64,000 nucleotides of DNA, from positions 1,240,001 through 1,304,000 of the forward strand of contig NZ_WNXZ01000001.1 of assembly GCF_009733845.1 (NCBI RefSeq), given 5' to 3'. Of the stretch, positions 8,782-17,406 are shown in pieces. The stretch comes from Pseudactinotalea terrae. Its GTDB lineage: Bacteria; Actinomycetota; Actinomycetes; Actinomycetales; Beutenbergiaceae. Position 1 is the stretch's first letter; each line of letters starts with the position of its first letter. Both the position numbers and the translations under genes were made by a program. The notes under the pieces were generated by a model, which worked only from the letters and a program-made list of their open reading frames with translations, did not search any database and was not told where the DNA came from.

Positions 8782-9990
8782 TCAGGCAGCCAGCGCCGGG
8801 CGCACCAGGTCGGCGACCGAGGCCGACAGCCGACCGGCCAGCCGGTCCCCGATCGGGTCGTGGGCGATGCTCGCGGTCGCCACCGCCAACGGGGCGGCCA
8901 CCATGCCGGAGGCGTCCACGTTCGCCAGGAACGAGGCCAACCGCTGCACCGAGGCGCTCTCATACCCCTCGGCGGAACGGACCGGGGCCTCGAACGCCTG
9001 CGCGGCCGAGACCGGCCGGTCGCTGCGCAGCACCGCGGTCACCACCGCCGGCACCGAGTCCGGGGCGAAACCGGCCCCCTTGCCGCCGGGCATCGACAGC
9101 GCGAACGCCTCGGCCACCTGACCGGTCAGCTCGGCGACCTCCTCGGGCCCGTACTGCTCGAGCAGGTCTCCCAGGTCCAGGCGCACGTACCGGTACAGGG
9201 TGGAGGAGACGAACTCGGCGACGTCCAGGAAGTCGGCGCCCCGCTGGATGTTGTCACCGGGCTCCGGGTCGCCGACGGCGGTGTAGGCGTCATCCTCGGA
9301 GTAGGCGGCATGGGTGGACAGCGCGTGCGCGACATGCACCGCGGCCTCCACCTTGGCCTCCGGGGTGCCGGCGATGAACCGGCCGAACAGGTGCTGGTCG
9401 GCGGCCTGGGCGGCACCGACAAGCGCGGCCGTCGCAGGGGCGTTGATGTCCTTGGCCCGGTCGACCTTGCCGCCTGCGGTGATCTTCCTGGCGACCTCGA
9501 GCACCACGGCGGCCAACGCACGCCGCTCCGCACCCGAGAGCGAGACCACGACCGCCTTGGCCTCCCGCCCCTCCTCGTCCTCGGCGCCCTCCGCGGCGGT
9601 GTCCTCGGCCTCCTCGGTCTCAACCTGCTCCAAGGCGGCGGCCAGGTCGGCGTCCTTGACCTTGAGGGTGCCTGACTTGGGCGAGGTGAGCGACTTGACC
9701 ACCTCAGCGGCGGCGACCGCGGCAGCGGCGGCGTCCACGGTGGGGTCGGCCTCCTGCGCCAGCCGCACCAGGGCGACCGGGTGGCGACGTGACCGGGTGG
9801 CCAGGTCGACCGAGGCGACCTCGTGCAGGTAGCGGCGGGCGACGTACTTCCACGCCTGGGAGGAGACCCGGTGCCGCTGCACACCGCCGTAGACGGCCTT
9901 CTTCGGGGCGCCGGTGTCATCCCGGTTGACGCACGAGGGCGGGACGGTCTGGATCAGGTGCAGGTCGAGGAACAGGTTCGTCACGGTCAT
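8782..9990 (-). CDS. cas7e: Cas7e (CasC/Cse4) Cascade backbone subunit
   Basis: A 402-aa protein that polymerises along the crRNA spacer (six copies in model type I-E Cascade). The family hallmark is QRHRVSSQAWKYVARRY near residue 40. An inserted acidic, Glu/Ala-rich stretch at about residues 110-150 is typical of the thumb/finger region. I choose ATG 9990; the TTG six bases earlier has no better ribosome site. It is separated from cse2 by about 40 bases. Confidence 0.95.
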   Translation of the reverse strand: MTVTNLFLDLHLIQTVPPSCVNRDDTGAPKKAVYGGVQRHRVSSQAWKYVARRYLHEVASVDLATRSRRHPVALVRLAQEADPTVDAAAAAVAAAEVVKSLTSPKSGTLKVKDADLAAALEQVETEEAEDTAAEGAEDEEGREAKAVVVSLSGAERRALAAVVLEVARKITAGGKVDRAKDINAPATAALVGAAQAADQHLFGRFIAGTPEAKVEAAVHVAHALSTHAAYSEDDAYTAVGDPEPGDNIQRGADFLDVAEFVSSTLYRYVRLDLGDLLEQYGPEEVAELTGQVAEAFALSMPGGKGAGFAPDSVPAVVTAVLRSDRPVSAAQAFEAPVRSAEGYESASVQRLASFLANVDASGMVAAPLAVATASIAHDPIGDRLAGRLSASVADLVRPALAA

Positions 9991-10029
9991 CTCCAAGAGC
10001 GGGTGTTGGGTTGAGGCGGTGGTCAGGGG

Positions 10030-10614
10030 TCAGGCAGCCGCAGCGGCGGCCGGGAGGCCGGCACGTTGGCGCACCCACCGGGTGCGGACCCGGCGGGCGG
10101 CGAGCTCGTCACCGGCGGCGACCGCGTACAGGTCACGGGCCAGGAACACGTAGTCCAGACCGGTGCCGGCCTTGCCGAGCATCGGCACCAGCCGGACCAG
10201 GTGGGCGGTCGCCGCCTCCAAGGTGGCGACCCGCACCAGACGGGCGAAGACGGCGTCCTCGCGGGCGACCTTGTCCGGGCCGCGGGCCTGACCGCGGCCG
10301 ACGGCGGCGGCATAGGCGCGGCCCAGCCCGACACCGCTCTGGTGCGGGTTGCGGGCCCGCAGGTGCTGGTGGTGCAGCGCGTACAGCGACAACGTGCGGG
10401 CCAGCACCAGGTCCGCGGTCGGGGACAGGTCACCGGGCAGGTACCGCCAGGCGGCACGCACCTGTCCGAGGTCGCGGCGGATGCCCCGGCGCAGGTCCGC
10501 ACGGACCCCGGCACCCCAGGCGGCGCTGGTACCCACCTGCGGCAGCGCGGCTGCCACCGCGCCAGCCAGCCGCTGGGTCAGGGCGGCGGTGGCGGTCAGG
10601 TCGAGCTCGGTCAC
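10030..10614 (-). CDS. cse2: Cse2 (CasB/Cas11e) Cascade small subunit
   Basis: A 194-aa, mostly helical and basic protein matching Cse2, present as two copies in Cascade to stabilise the R-loop. Recognisable segments are RADLRRGIRRDLG and ATLEAATAHLVRLVPML, then a basic C-terminus. The start is GTG, overlapping the cas8e stop (GTGA). No internal damage is visible. Confidence 0.92.
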   Translation of the reverse strand: MTELDLTATAALTQRLAGAVAAALPQVGTSAAWGAGVRADLRRGIRRDLGQVRAAWRYLPGDLSPTADLVLARTLSLYALHHQHLRARNPHQSGVGLGRAYAAAVGRGQARGPDKVAREDAVFARLVRVATLEAATAHLVRLVPMLGKAGTGLDYVFLARDLYAVAAGDELAARRVRTRWVRQRAGLPAAAAAA

Positions 10615-12239
10615 TGGTCTCCTCCGGTGGGTTCGGTCAGCAGGTCCCGCAGCCGGGCGTTGAAGATGCCCAGGGGTCGGCAGGCGGCCCCGATACGGGC
10701 CGGTGCCAGCCCTTCGAGCAGGTGCGAGACCTGGGTGAGGGTGACCCGGCGCAGGTCGGTGCGCAGGGCGGTCAGGGTCGGGTCGTGCTCAGCGCCGCCG
10801 GCGACCGCGTGCAGGTGCCGGTCGGTGACCGGCTGCACGGCGGCCCAGGCCTCCTCGGTCCAGGCGGTGCGCTGGGCGGACGAGCGGGGCTCGATGTCGC
10901 GGGCCAGGTCGGTGACCAGCTTCACCGAGGACTCAGCCAGGTCGCGGGCCTTGCTGGCGAACCGCTCCAGGCGGCGTCCGGTGCGGCCATCGTCCAGGGC
11001 CGCGACGTCCAGTGTGGTGGTATCCAGGGTGACCAACTCGGCGGCGGTGTCACGCTCCCCGACGATGCCGAGGGTGACCAGGCGGACCGGTCCGCGGCGG
11101 CGCCGCTCCCGAGCCAGCGTCGCTACCCAGGTGACCACTGGGGCGGGCTGGGACTGCACGACCTCGACACCCTTCTTCGTGGTGCGTTCCCGGGTGGCCG
11201 GGGCACCCAGGGCGTTGCCGCGCCAGGCGAGCTGGGCGGCCGGGGTGCCGCCGGGACGTCGGGAGGTGGCGGTCTGCACGCCGCGCTTGTCGGTGCTGAC
11301 CTCCCACGTCCAGAACGGGTCGATGTCCTTGAGGGCGGGGCTGGCCACGTCGTAACGGTCACCAGCGCTCACGCCCACGGTGTGCACCAGGTCGTCCTCG
11401 CCGACGGTGAGGGTGACGGCCCGTAGTCGGGCGGTCAGCCACTGCACCCGCCCGACCGGCAGGATGCCGGCGCCGTCCTCCTTGGCGTACCCGGCCAGGT
11501 CGGTCACGGCCGCCCACGGCTGCTCCCAGTGCGGGGCGTCAGTCTCGTCATGGGTGTACGGCAGCGTGTTCAGCAGGATGGTCTGGGCCAGGGTCTGCCC
11601 CAGCACGTAGGTGGAACGGGCGCTACCGGAGGAGGTCGACTTGCCGGAGGTCTTGCCGCCGGACAGGCCCGGGTGCCCGGCCAGGACACCGCCGATGAAG
11701 CCGGAGGGTGCGTACACCTGCACGGTGAGCAGCCGGTTGGCGGCGTCGGTCAGGGTGAGCCGGTCGCGCTCGTCGGCGCGGTCCAGGTGCCAGGCGGACT
11801 GGTCGGTCGGGGTGAACAGCGCCAGCGACGCGGCGTGCCCGCCGTTGACCTGGACCCGCAGACCGTGCGGCAGCTGCCCGAACGGGTGGGTGGGGTGCAC
11901 CAGCCAGAAAGCCTCCTGCCAGGTGCGCAGGTAGGCCTGCACCGGGGCGGCAACCTCGGTGCCCCAGTCCTGCGCGAGCCGCTGCCAGGTGGGCGCGTCG
12001 GCCGGGCCCTGGGTGGCGCGGTGCACCAGTGCGACCAGCAGCCGCAGCATCGCCAGCTCGTGGTAGACGCCGTGGGTGGGGTCCAGCCGTTCGATGTGCT
12101 CGGCGTCGGTGAACAGCTCACCCAGGCTGACCTGGGCAGCGCGGCCGTCAACGTAGCGCACGGGCAGCCACGGCTCGGTAGCCAGGTTCAGCTTCGGGGA
12201 ACTCCCGCCGGTGCGGGACGTCTGGGTTGCGTTCACCAC
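10611..12239 (-). CDS. cas8e: Cas8e (CasA/Cse1) large subunit
   Basis: A 542-aa Cascade large subunit responsible for PAM recognition and Cas3 recruitment. The N-terminus KLNLATEPWLPVRYVDG is the Cse1 signature, and a C-terminal four-helix region is present. Two consecutive GTG codons (12239 and 12236) could start it. A 33-codon ORF ends at the second GTG by a GTGA overlap, so 12236 is possible. No common-motif copy precedes it, so it is likely transcribed with cas3 despite a 253-base gap. Confidence 0.93.
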   Translation of the reverse strand: MVNATQTSRTGGSSPKLNLATEPWLPVRYVDGRAAQVSLGELFTDAEHIERLDPTHGVYHELAMLRLLVALVHRATQGPADAPTWQRLAQDWGTEVAAPVQAYLRTWQEAFWLVHPTHPFGQLPHGLRVQVNGGHAASLALFTPTDQSAWHLDRADERDRLTLTDAANRLLTVQVYAPSGFIGGVLAGHPGLSGGKTSGKSTSSGSARSTYVLGQTLAQTILLNTLPYTHDETDAPHWEQPWAAVTDLAGYAKEDGAGILPVGRVQWLTARLRAVTLTVGEDDLVHTVGVSAGDRYDVASPALKDIDPFWTWEVSTDKRGVQTATSRRPGGTPAAQLAWRGNALGAPATRERTTKKGVEVVQSQPAPVVTWVATLARERRRRGPVRLVTLGIVGERDTAAELVTLDTTTLDVAALDDGRTGRRLERFASKARDLAESSVKLVTDLARDIEPRSSAQRTAWTEEAWAAVQPVTDRHLHAVAGGAEHDPTLTALRTDLRRVTLTQVSHLLEGLAPARIGAACRPLGIFNARLRDLLTEPTGGDQ

Positions 12240-12492
12240 TGGTGGGCCACTCCACTACCCCGGTGCTGGCCGTGGCCCGGTGCTGGCGTCAGCGGCCCGG
12301 GAGGTGTCACGGAGCTGGTCGACTGCCTAGGCATGGACACCGGTCACCTCGCTGTGAGGCGACCGCAGCCGACGGGTGTCAGCCTGGGGTCGGCGCCTCT
12401 GCCCTGCCTATGCGGCGGGTCCCGGGTCGGGTGTCGTTCCCTGGCGGCTCTGACCGCCGGTGTCGGGTCGCGGTGCTGTCGGCCGGCCCGGG
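12240..12492 (-). other. Gap between cas3 and cas8e
   Basis: 253 bases with no convincing gene. A minus-strand ORF starting MPRQSTSSV would end by GTGA overlap at the cas8e start, but its composition is not gene-like. No repeat, terminator hairpin with T-run or common motif is seen. It could hold a secondary promoter for the Cascade genes. Confidence 0.4.
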
Positions 12493-15306
12493 TCAGTGGT
12501 TGCGCAGCGCGATCCAGGTCATGCCGCGTCCCGGGGCGTACCGGAACCGGCGCCCGAACAGGTCCACGACGAACCCCTGCTGGGCGCGGCTGAACTTCAT
12601 CTCCATGACCGGGATGCGGTCCAGGTGAGCGCCGCGGGCGGGCCAGTACGGGCGGGCGGTGCACTCCGCGACGTCAGCGGCGCTGACGCCGAACCGTTGC
12701 GTGGGGACCTTCACCAGGGTGGCGCAGACCTCCTCCAGGGTGGCGTCGGCCCGGTCCAGGGGTTCTGGCAGCACCGCGTCGGGGTCGCCGGCCATGTGGT
12801 CCACGACCGCCTGGGTGGGTGGGTAGAGCCGGTCCCCGGCCCGGAACAGGATGGCGAACTCGTGCTCGAGCTGCCCGTCCCGGACCGCGGTCTCGAGGTC
12901 GTCGATGCCGCGGGTCCATGCGATCGGGGTGTCGAACATCGAGCACGCCGACGCTGCGGGAGCGCGCAGGGTCCGCCACGTGGTCTCCTGCACCGTCTTG
13001 GTCAGCTGGGCGGCGTAGGCGCGGGCGGCGTAGGCCATGAAGTGCTTCCAACCGCGGGGCCCGACCTTGCCGTCGCCGTAGACCGCGCGGATGGAGGTGT
13101 CGATGTGCAACGGGTCCAGCAGCACCTTGCGTCCGACCAGCCACCCGTAGGTGCGGGCCAGCAGCGCCTCACCGTAGATGGCCTGCAGGCCCTTGTTCGG
13201 GTGCGGCTTGTCGCCGCCGGCCTCACCACGCCCGAGCAGGATGACCCGGGGCCGGCGCAGCCCCTTGGGGCGGCCGGGGCGCTGGTGCCGGTGCAGACGA
13301 CCCAGCCGCTGCCACATCGAGTCGATCGGCACCACGTCTGAGACCAGCAGGTCGGCGTCCAGGTCCAGGGACTGCTCGGCGACCTGGGTGGCGACGATGA
13401 CGCACCGCTCCGGTCGCACCGTCCCCTCCCGGTAGGGGTTGCCGAGCATGTCGAGCAGCTTGGCGTCGGCGGCGGCTCGGTCGGCCTCGGTGAGACGGGA
13501 GTGGGCCAGCACCACCTCCCCCAGGCCGCCGTGGCGGACCAGCTCGTCGTAGGTGGCGCGTGCCTCATCGACCACGGACCGGAACACCAGGGCGCAGCCG
13601 CCGTCGGCGAGCTCGGCCGCCAAGGTCTGGGCGAGCATGGTGTTGTCGTCCTCGTGCCACTGCATCTTGATGGAACGGGAGCGGGTGCGCTCCTGGGCGC
13701 GCGAACGCAGGGCGCCGTCCAGCCCGAGGGTGGTCACCCGGGCGGTGGCACGCTGCACGGGCACCTCCAGGTCGGGCCGGCCGGCGTAGGCGCGGAACAG
13801 CTCGGTGCGCAGGTGGTCGGAGACCGTGGCCGACATCGCGATCACCGGGACCCGGTGCCGACCCAGCCAGGTGAGCACCTGCAGCAGGTGGGAGTACATG
13901 ACCGGGTCGCAGGAGTGGACCTCGTCGATGACCACGACGCGGCGCACGATGCCGGCGTGACCGATGTCGGCGTGCTTGCGTGGGGAGGCCAGCGCGAGCA
14001 GGTGGTCCACGGTGGCCACCCAGATGTCCACGAACGGGACCGAAAGCCCGGACAGCCACTGGTGGGAGACCAGGCCGGGGCTCTTGCCGGCCGCCGGGAC
14101 GCGACCGCGGCGCCATCGGGTCGGGCCGGTCGGGGTGAGGTCGCGCACGGTCTTGGTCAGCCAGGCCCGCGAGTAGGTCATGGCGGCGCCGACACTGGCG
14201 TGGGTGGCGCTGGTGTGCCGGACCCACCTGAACATGCGGTCGGCGGCCTGCCGGGTGGTGGCGCGGGTGGGCAGCACGAACGCCACCCCGTTGGCGCGAC
14301 CGTTCGCGGCGACCAGGGCCGAACCCATCTGGGCGGCCTCGGTCTTGCCGGACCCGGGCCTCGACTCCACCATCATGAACGCGACGTCACCGTGGCGGGC
14401 CTCGTCGGTGACGGCCTGCTGCACCCAGGTGGCGGGGGCGTGCTCGGAGGCGTCGGCACCGACACCGAACTGCTCACGCAGCACCACCTCCAGCTGGTCG
14501 GGGTCGACCAGCGGCGGGGTCCAGGTGTCGGTCAACGCCAACGCGGCCATGATGGTTTGGGCGCGGGCCTCCGAGTCCTGCACGGGTGCGGGGCGGGCGG
14601 TGGCGTAGTAGGGGCCGTAGGCGGAGGCGGCCCAGTCGGCCAGGGTCACCAGCCCGGACAGCGCCACCTGCCAGGACGCGGCCGGGGCGGGGAGCTGGTC
14701 ACGGGTCAGGTGCGCCAGGTCGAGGGCCTCATCGACCAGGGCGAGCATGGTGGCACCCCAGGCGGGTCGGGTGGTGTCCTCGAGCAGCAGCTCCACGCTC
14801 TCGCGGGCGTCGCCGTCGAGCTCGGCGGCGCTCGGCCAGGAACCGTGGTGGCCGCCGACGACCGAGGCCAGGGCGTTGCTGGCGTCCGGGTCGACGTCGT
14901 GCTCGGCACCCCAGGCGAGCACCGCGGCCGCGGAGATGGTCGCGTGCACGTACCCGGTGTCCTCGGGGTCAGCTGCCCTCCCCAGACCGGCGGCGGTGAC
15001 CTTCTCGTACAGGACCGGCACCCGCTGCTGGAAGGCGGGGGTGGCCTTGCCGATGTCGTGCGCGGCGCCGGCCACGATGAGCCACTGCCGCACCAGCCGG
15101 GCCGGGATGGGCCGGCCGTGGACGTCGAGCACGGAGGTCTTGGCACGCTCGGGCAGGAAGTGGTCCCACAGGCGGGCGGCGACCAGGCCGACGTCGCAGA
15201 GGTGGTGGCGCAGGCTGATCCAGCCGCCGTGGAACCCGTCGGGTCCGGCGTGGGGTGTGTCGGTCTTGGCCCACAGCAGGGACGCGAGACGGGGCGTGGA
15301 GGGCAC
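12493..15306 (-). CDS. cas3: Cas3 HD-nuclease/helicase
   Basis: The 937-aa effector is recruited by Cascade to unwind and shred target DNA. The HD domain has AAHDIGK with H83-D84, later HAT and GHHG. The helicase has SRPGSGKTEA (Walker A), IDEVHSCD (DEVH box), MSATVSD (motif III) and QRLGRLHRH (motif VI). All key residues look intact, so interference competence is predicted. I start at GTG 15306, eight bases after a common-motif copy. An ATG extension to 15624 would swallow that motif and the repeat remnants. It leads the cas operon. Confidence 0.95.
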   Translation of the reverse strand: MPSTPRLASLLWAKTDTPHAGPDGFHGGWISLRHHLCDVGLVAARLWDHFLPERAKTSVLDVHGRPIPARLVRQWLIVAGAAHDIGKATPAFQQRVPVLYEKVTAAGLGRAADPEDTGYVHATISAAAVLAWGAEHDVDPDASNALASVVGGHHGSWPSAAELDGDARESVELLLEDTTRPAWGATMLALVDEALDLAHLTRDQLPAPAASWQVALSGLVTLADWAASAYGPYYATARPAPVQDSEARAQTIMAALALTDTWTPPLVDPDQLEVVLREQFGVGADASEHAPATWVQQAVTDEARHGDVAFMMVESRPGSGKTEAAQMGSALVAANGRANGVAFVLPTRATTRQAADRMFRWVRHTSATHASVGAAMTYSRAWLTKTVRDLTPTGPTRWRRGRVPAAGKSPGLVSHQWLSGLSVPFVDIWVATVDHLLALASPRKHADIGHAGIVRRVVVIDEVHSCDPVMYSHLLQVLTWLGRHRVPVIAMSATVSDHLRTELFRAYAGRPDLEVPVQRATARVTTLGLDGALRSRAQERTRSRSIKMQWHEDDNTMLAQTLAAELADGGCALVFRSVVDEARATYDELVRHGGLGEVVLAHSRLTEADRAAADAKLLDMLGNPYREGTVRPERCVIVATQVAEQSLDLDADLLVSDVVPIDSMWQRLGRLHRHQRPGRPKGLRRPRVILLGRGEAGGDKPHPNKGLQAIYGEALLARTYGWLVGRKVLLDPLHIDTSIRAVYGDGKVGPRGWKHFMAYAARAYAAQLTKTVQETTWRTLRAPAASACSMFDTPIAWTRGIDDLETAVRDGQLEHEFAILFRAGDRLYPPTQAVVDHMAGDPDAVLPEPLDRADATLEEVCATLVKVPTQRFGVSAADVAECTARPYWPARGAHLDRIPVMEMKFSRAQQGFVVDLFGRRFRYAPGRGMTWIALRNH

Positions 15307-15314
15307 ACAGGCCG

Positions 15315-15323
15315 TATGTGCGG
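15315..15323 (-). promoter_or_regulatory. Common element motif before cas3
   Basis: Minus-strand CCGCACATA with the full GTGCCGCAC dyad, eight bases before GTG 15306. It places the CRISPR-Cas operon under the same control as other element operons. Confidence 0.65.
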
Positions 15324-15372
15324 CACGCCCGCCGCCTCGGCTCGGATCGGTCACGGTCCGCGACCCCCGCAC

Positions 15373-15462
15373 ATGTACTGCTTCGCCCGATGCTCGGGGT
15401 GCGGCGCGCACGTCACCTCGGAGCGGCCGGGTGGTCCCGCAGTGGCGGGAGTGGACCGTTGA
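15373..15462 (+). CDS. Possible 29-aa Cys-rich peptide divergent from cas3
   Basis: An ATG at the end of a plus-strand copy of the common motif (CCGCACATG, 15367-15375) opens a 29-codon frame beginning MYCFARCSGCGAH, with three cysteines and a histidine. No Shine-Dalgarno is visible. It lies between cas3 and the degenerate CRISPR repeats, where small toxin genes of CreTA modules sit in other systems. Equally, it may be a chance ORF; I cannot decide from sequence. Confidence 0.25.
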   Translation: MYCFARCSGCGAHVTSERPGGPAVAGVDR

Positions 15463-15490
15463 TGTACGACCCGACGGACGGAGTCGCACT

Positions 15491-15574
15491 CGTTGCCCCG
15501 CGCTTGCGGGGGTGTCCCTGGCGGCGTCATCATGGGCGTGCTCAGTGCAGTCCCGCGCTAGCGGGAGTTCAGTC
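15491..15574 (+). CRISPR. Two degenerate CRISPR repeats upstream of cas3 (mini-array)
   Basis: Plus-strand segment 15491-15518 keeps TGCCCCGCGC, TGCGGGGGTG and CC of the array repeat. Segment 15546-15574 keeps TCCCGCGC and GCGGGAG. Their stems are 55 bases apart, leaving a pseudo-spacer of about 27 bases (15519-15545). Orientation is opposite to the main array and divergent from cas3. The layout resembles the two-pseudo-repeat CreA or CreR RNAs near cas operons. It could instead be a decayed second array. Confidence 0.55.
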
Positions 15575-17002
15575 CGCAGGGGTGTACAGGCGCACGTGCG
15601 TCTCGTGCAGGTCGACCAGCTCATCCAGCAGCACCGGGCGCACCTGCTCCCAGGTCAGGCCGCCGAGCCCGGCGCCCAGGGCGGGCACCGCGAGGCTGGT
15701 CACGCCCAGCCGGCGGGCGGTACGGACCAGCTCGTGGGCGCCGTCCCGCACCCACTCCAGCCGGGAGGGGTCGCGCCAGTGGTTCTTGGTGGCCACGTTG
15801 GCGACCCAGCGGGGCCCCACCGGGTCGGGGTTGGTCCACACGTGCACGCCGCCGGGCATCAGCGACCCGTTGCCGCAGTGGGCACGGTAGGCCTCGAACA
15901 TGCCCGGCCACCGGTCCCGGAACGCCTTCGCCAGGCCCTTGCCCATCACCCCGAGACAGTTGACCGGGTTGACCAGCATCTGGGCGTCGTCGGCGAGCAG
16001 GTCACCGCTGACCTGCCGCAGCCGCGGCACCGGGGCGGGCAGGTGGACGCTGCTGCGGCCGGCGGCCACGTCGACCAGAACGTGCGGCTTGCCCTGCTCG
16101 CGGACCAGCTTCATCGCCTCGGCGGTGCCGCCGGTGGTCGCGGCGGGGTCCATGACGGCGATGACCAGGTCGGCGTCGCGGACCATGAACGCGTTGCGGG
16201 CGTGCAGCAGCCGCACGTCATACCCGGTGCCCAGGACCAGCTCACGGGTGGCGGCGCTACGCAACCGCTGCCAGGTCGCGGCGTCGGCGGGACGCCACCG
16301 GTCCGGCTGCTGCTCGAACGGCACGTACGCCCACAGGTCCAGACCCGCCCGCAGCGCAGCCTCGGCCCACCAGGTGTCGGCACCCAGCGCCATCCCGGAG
16401 ATCGCGGTGGTGGTGCCGTGCTGGTCGGTGACCTTGACGGCCAGGCGGGTCAGCTCGGCGATCGCGAACCGGGACTGCTCGCGGGTCAGGTTCTTGGGTC
16501 GGTGCCCGGTGACCGCGACCCGCACCCACCGGTCGGTCGGGTCGGCCCGCAGCCGGGCCCGCTCGGCCATCAGGATGCGGCCCAGGTGGTTGCCACCGGC
16601 GAACGGGGCATGCTTGGGGCAGAAGCACTGGCCCCAGGTCTGGTCGTGCCAGGCACGCTTCCCGGTTCCGGTGCCCTCGATGAGCAGGGCGTCACCGGTG
16701 CCCAGCAGCGCGGCCCGCAGCTCCCGGCTGGTGAACTTGGCCCGCACCACCTGCGCCATGACGCCGAACCGGACGTGCTCGTCCCACCCGGGCCGCAAGG
16801 TGACCCGGCGGCCGGCACGCTTGGCCAACCCGGGACTCGGAGCGGTGCGGACCGTCTCGGCCTGGGCCGGGTCCAGGGTCTTGAGGGTGTTGAAGGCGTG
16901 CTCGGCCGAGGGGTAGGGGACGCCGTCGAGCACCAGCGGGCTGGGGTGGAAGTTCGAGAGGAACCCGTGCGCGCCGGTGAAGGAGTCGATCACCTCAACC
17001 AT
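15569..17002 (-). CDS. NADAR-SLOG-macrodomain fusion, predicted ADP-ribose hydrolase
   Basis: The 477-aa protein joins three folds. Residues ~1-155 are a NADAR domain: FLSNF, SAEHAFNTLK, KFTSREL, GGNHLGRILM. Residues ~165-325 are a DUF1273-like SLOG domain: VTGHRPKNL, SGMALGAD, GGTAEAM. Residues ~330-477 are a DarG-like macrodomain: VNPVNCLGVMGKGLA and VATKNHWRDPSRLEW. NADAR enzymes act on ADP-ribosylated guanine and riboflavin intermediates, and DarG macrodomains remove ADP-ribose from thymine in DNA. I infer a dual DNA de-ADP-ribosylase or NAD-derived ligand sensor. Its ATG overlaps the upstream stop (ATGA). No DarT-like transferase is visible. Confidence 0.8.
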   Translation of the reverse strand: MVEVIDSFTGAHGFLSNFHPSPLVLDGVPYPSAEHAFNTLKTLDPAQAETVRTAPSPGLAKRAGRRVTLRPGWDEHVRFGVMAQVVRAKFTSRELRAALLGTGDALLIEGTGTGKRAWHDQTWGQCFCPKHAPFAGGNHLGRILMAERARLRADPTDRWVRVAVTGHRPKNLTREQSRFAIAELTRLAVKVTDQHGTTTAISGMALGADTWWAEAALRAGLDLWAYVPFEQQPDRWRPADAATWQRLRSAATRELVLGTGYDVRLLHARNAFMVRDADLVIAVMDPAATTGGTAEAMKLVREQGKPHVLVDVAAGRSSVHLPAPVPRLRQVSGDLLADDAQMLVNPVNCLGVMGKGLAKAFRDRWPGMFEAYRAHCGNGSLMPGGVHVWTNPDPVGPRWVANVATKNHWRDPSRLEWVRDGAHELVRTARRLGVTSLAVPALGAGLGGLTWEQVRPVLLDELVDLHETHVRLYTPAD

Positions 17003-17406
17003 CAGGGCCCCCGGTGCTGCGGGCAGAACGCCACGTTGTCCAGGCCGCCGTTGGTGAGCTCGACCCGCCACCCGGCCTGGCCAGCAGCGGCGGCGGACTG
17101 CGGCGCGGTGGCGCCCATCGGGCTGGTCGCGAAGCAGCCGGGCTCATCGCACGAGGCGACGTAGCCGAGCACGTGGGCCTGCCTGGTGACCCCGTAGGTC
17201 TCGCGGGCCGCACTGATGAACCAGGCCACCGCGGCCACGCCGTCGTCGTGACGCTTGCGCTCGGTGGCGTCGCTGACGTGCTGGGCCGCCAGGGCGTAGC
17301 ACTGCGCGACCTTCTCGAGCACGACCAGGATGTCACCGGCTGTCTGGGAGACCAGTGCAGCCTCACGGGCCTGCACCTGCTCCAGGGTGAAGGTGGGTTC
17401 GCTCAT
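17002..17406 (-). CDS. Small protein with C-terminal zinc-knuckle pattern
   Basis: A 134-aa product starting MSEPTFTLEQVQ at ATG 17406, which overlaps the upstream stop (ATGA). The N-terminal two thirds are helical. The C-terminus has CDEPGC about 35 residues before CPQH, probably a zinc site. No family recognised. As the middle gene of a three-gene operon ending in the NADAR-SLOG-macro fusion, it may assist that protein. Confidence 0.7.
   Translation of the reverse strand: MSEPTFTLEQVQAREAALVSQTAGDILVVLEKVAQCYALAAQHVSDATERKRHDDGVAAVAWFISAARETYGVTRQAHVLGYVASCDEPGCFATSPMGATAPQSAAAAGQAGWRVELTNGGLDNVAFCPQHRGP

Noticed and set aside
13501-15462. 653-codon plus-strand open frame antisense to cas3
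   Set aside because: Gly/Val/Gln-rich shadow of a high-GC gene. The minus-strand Cas3 motifs are unambiguous.
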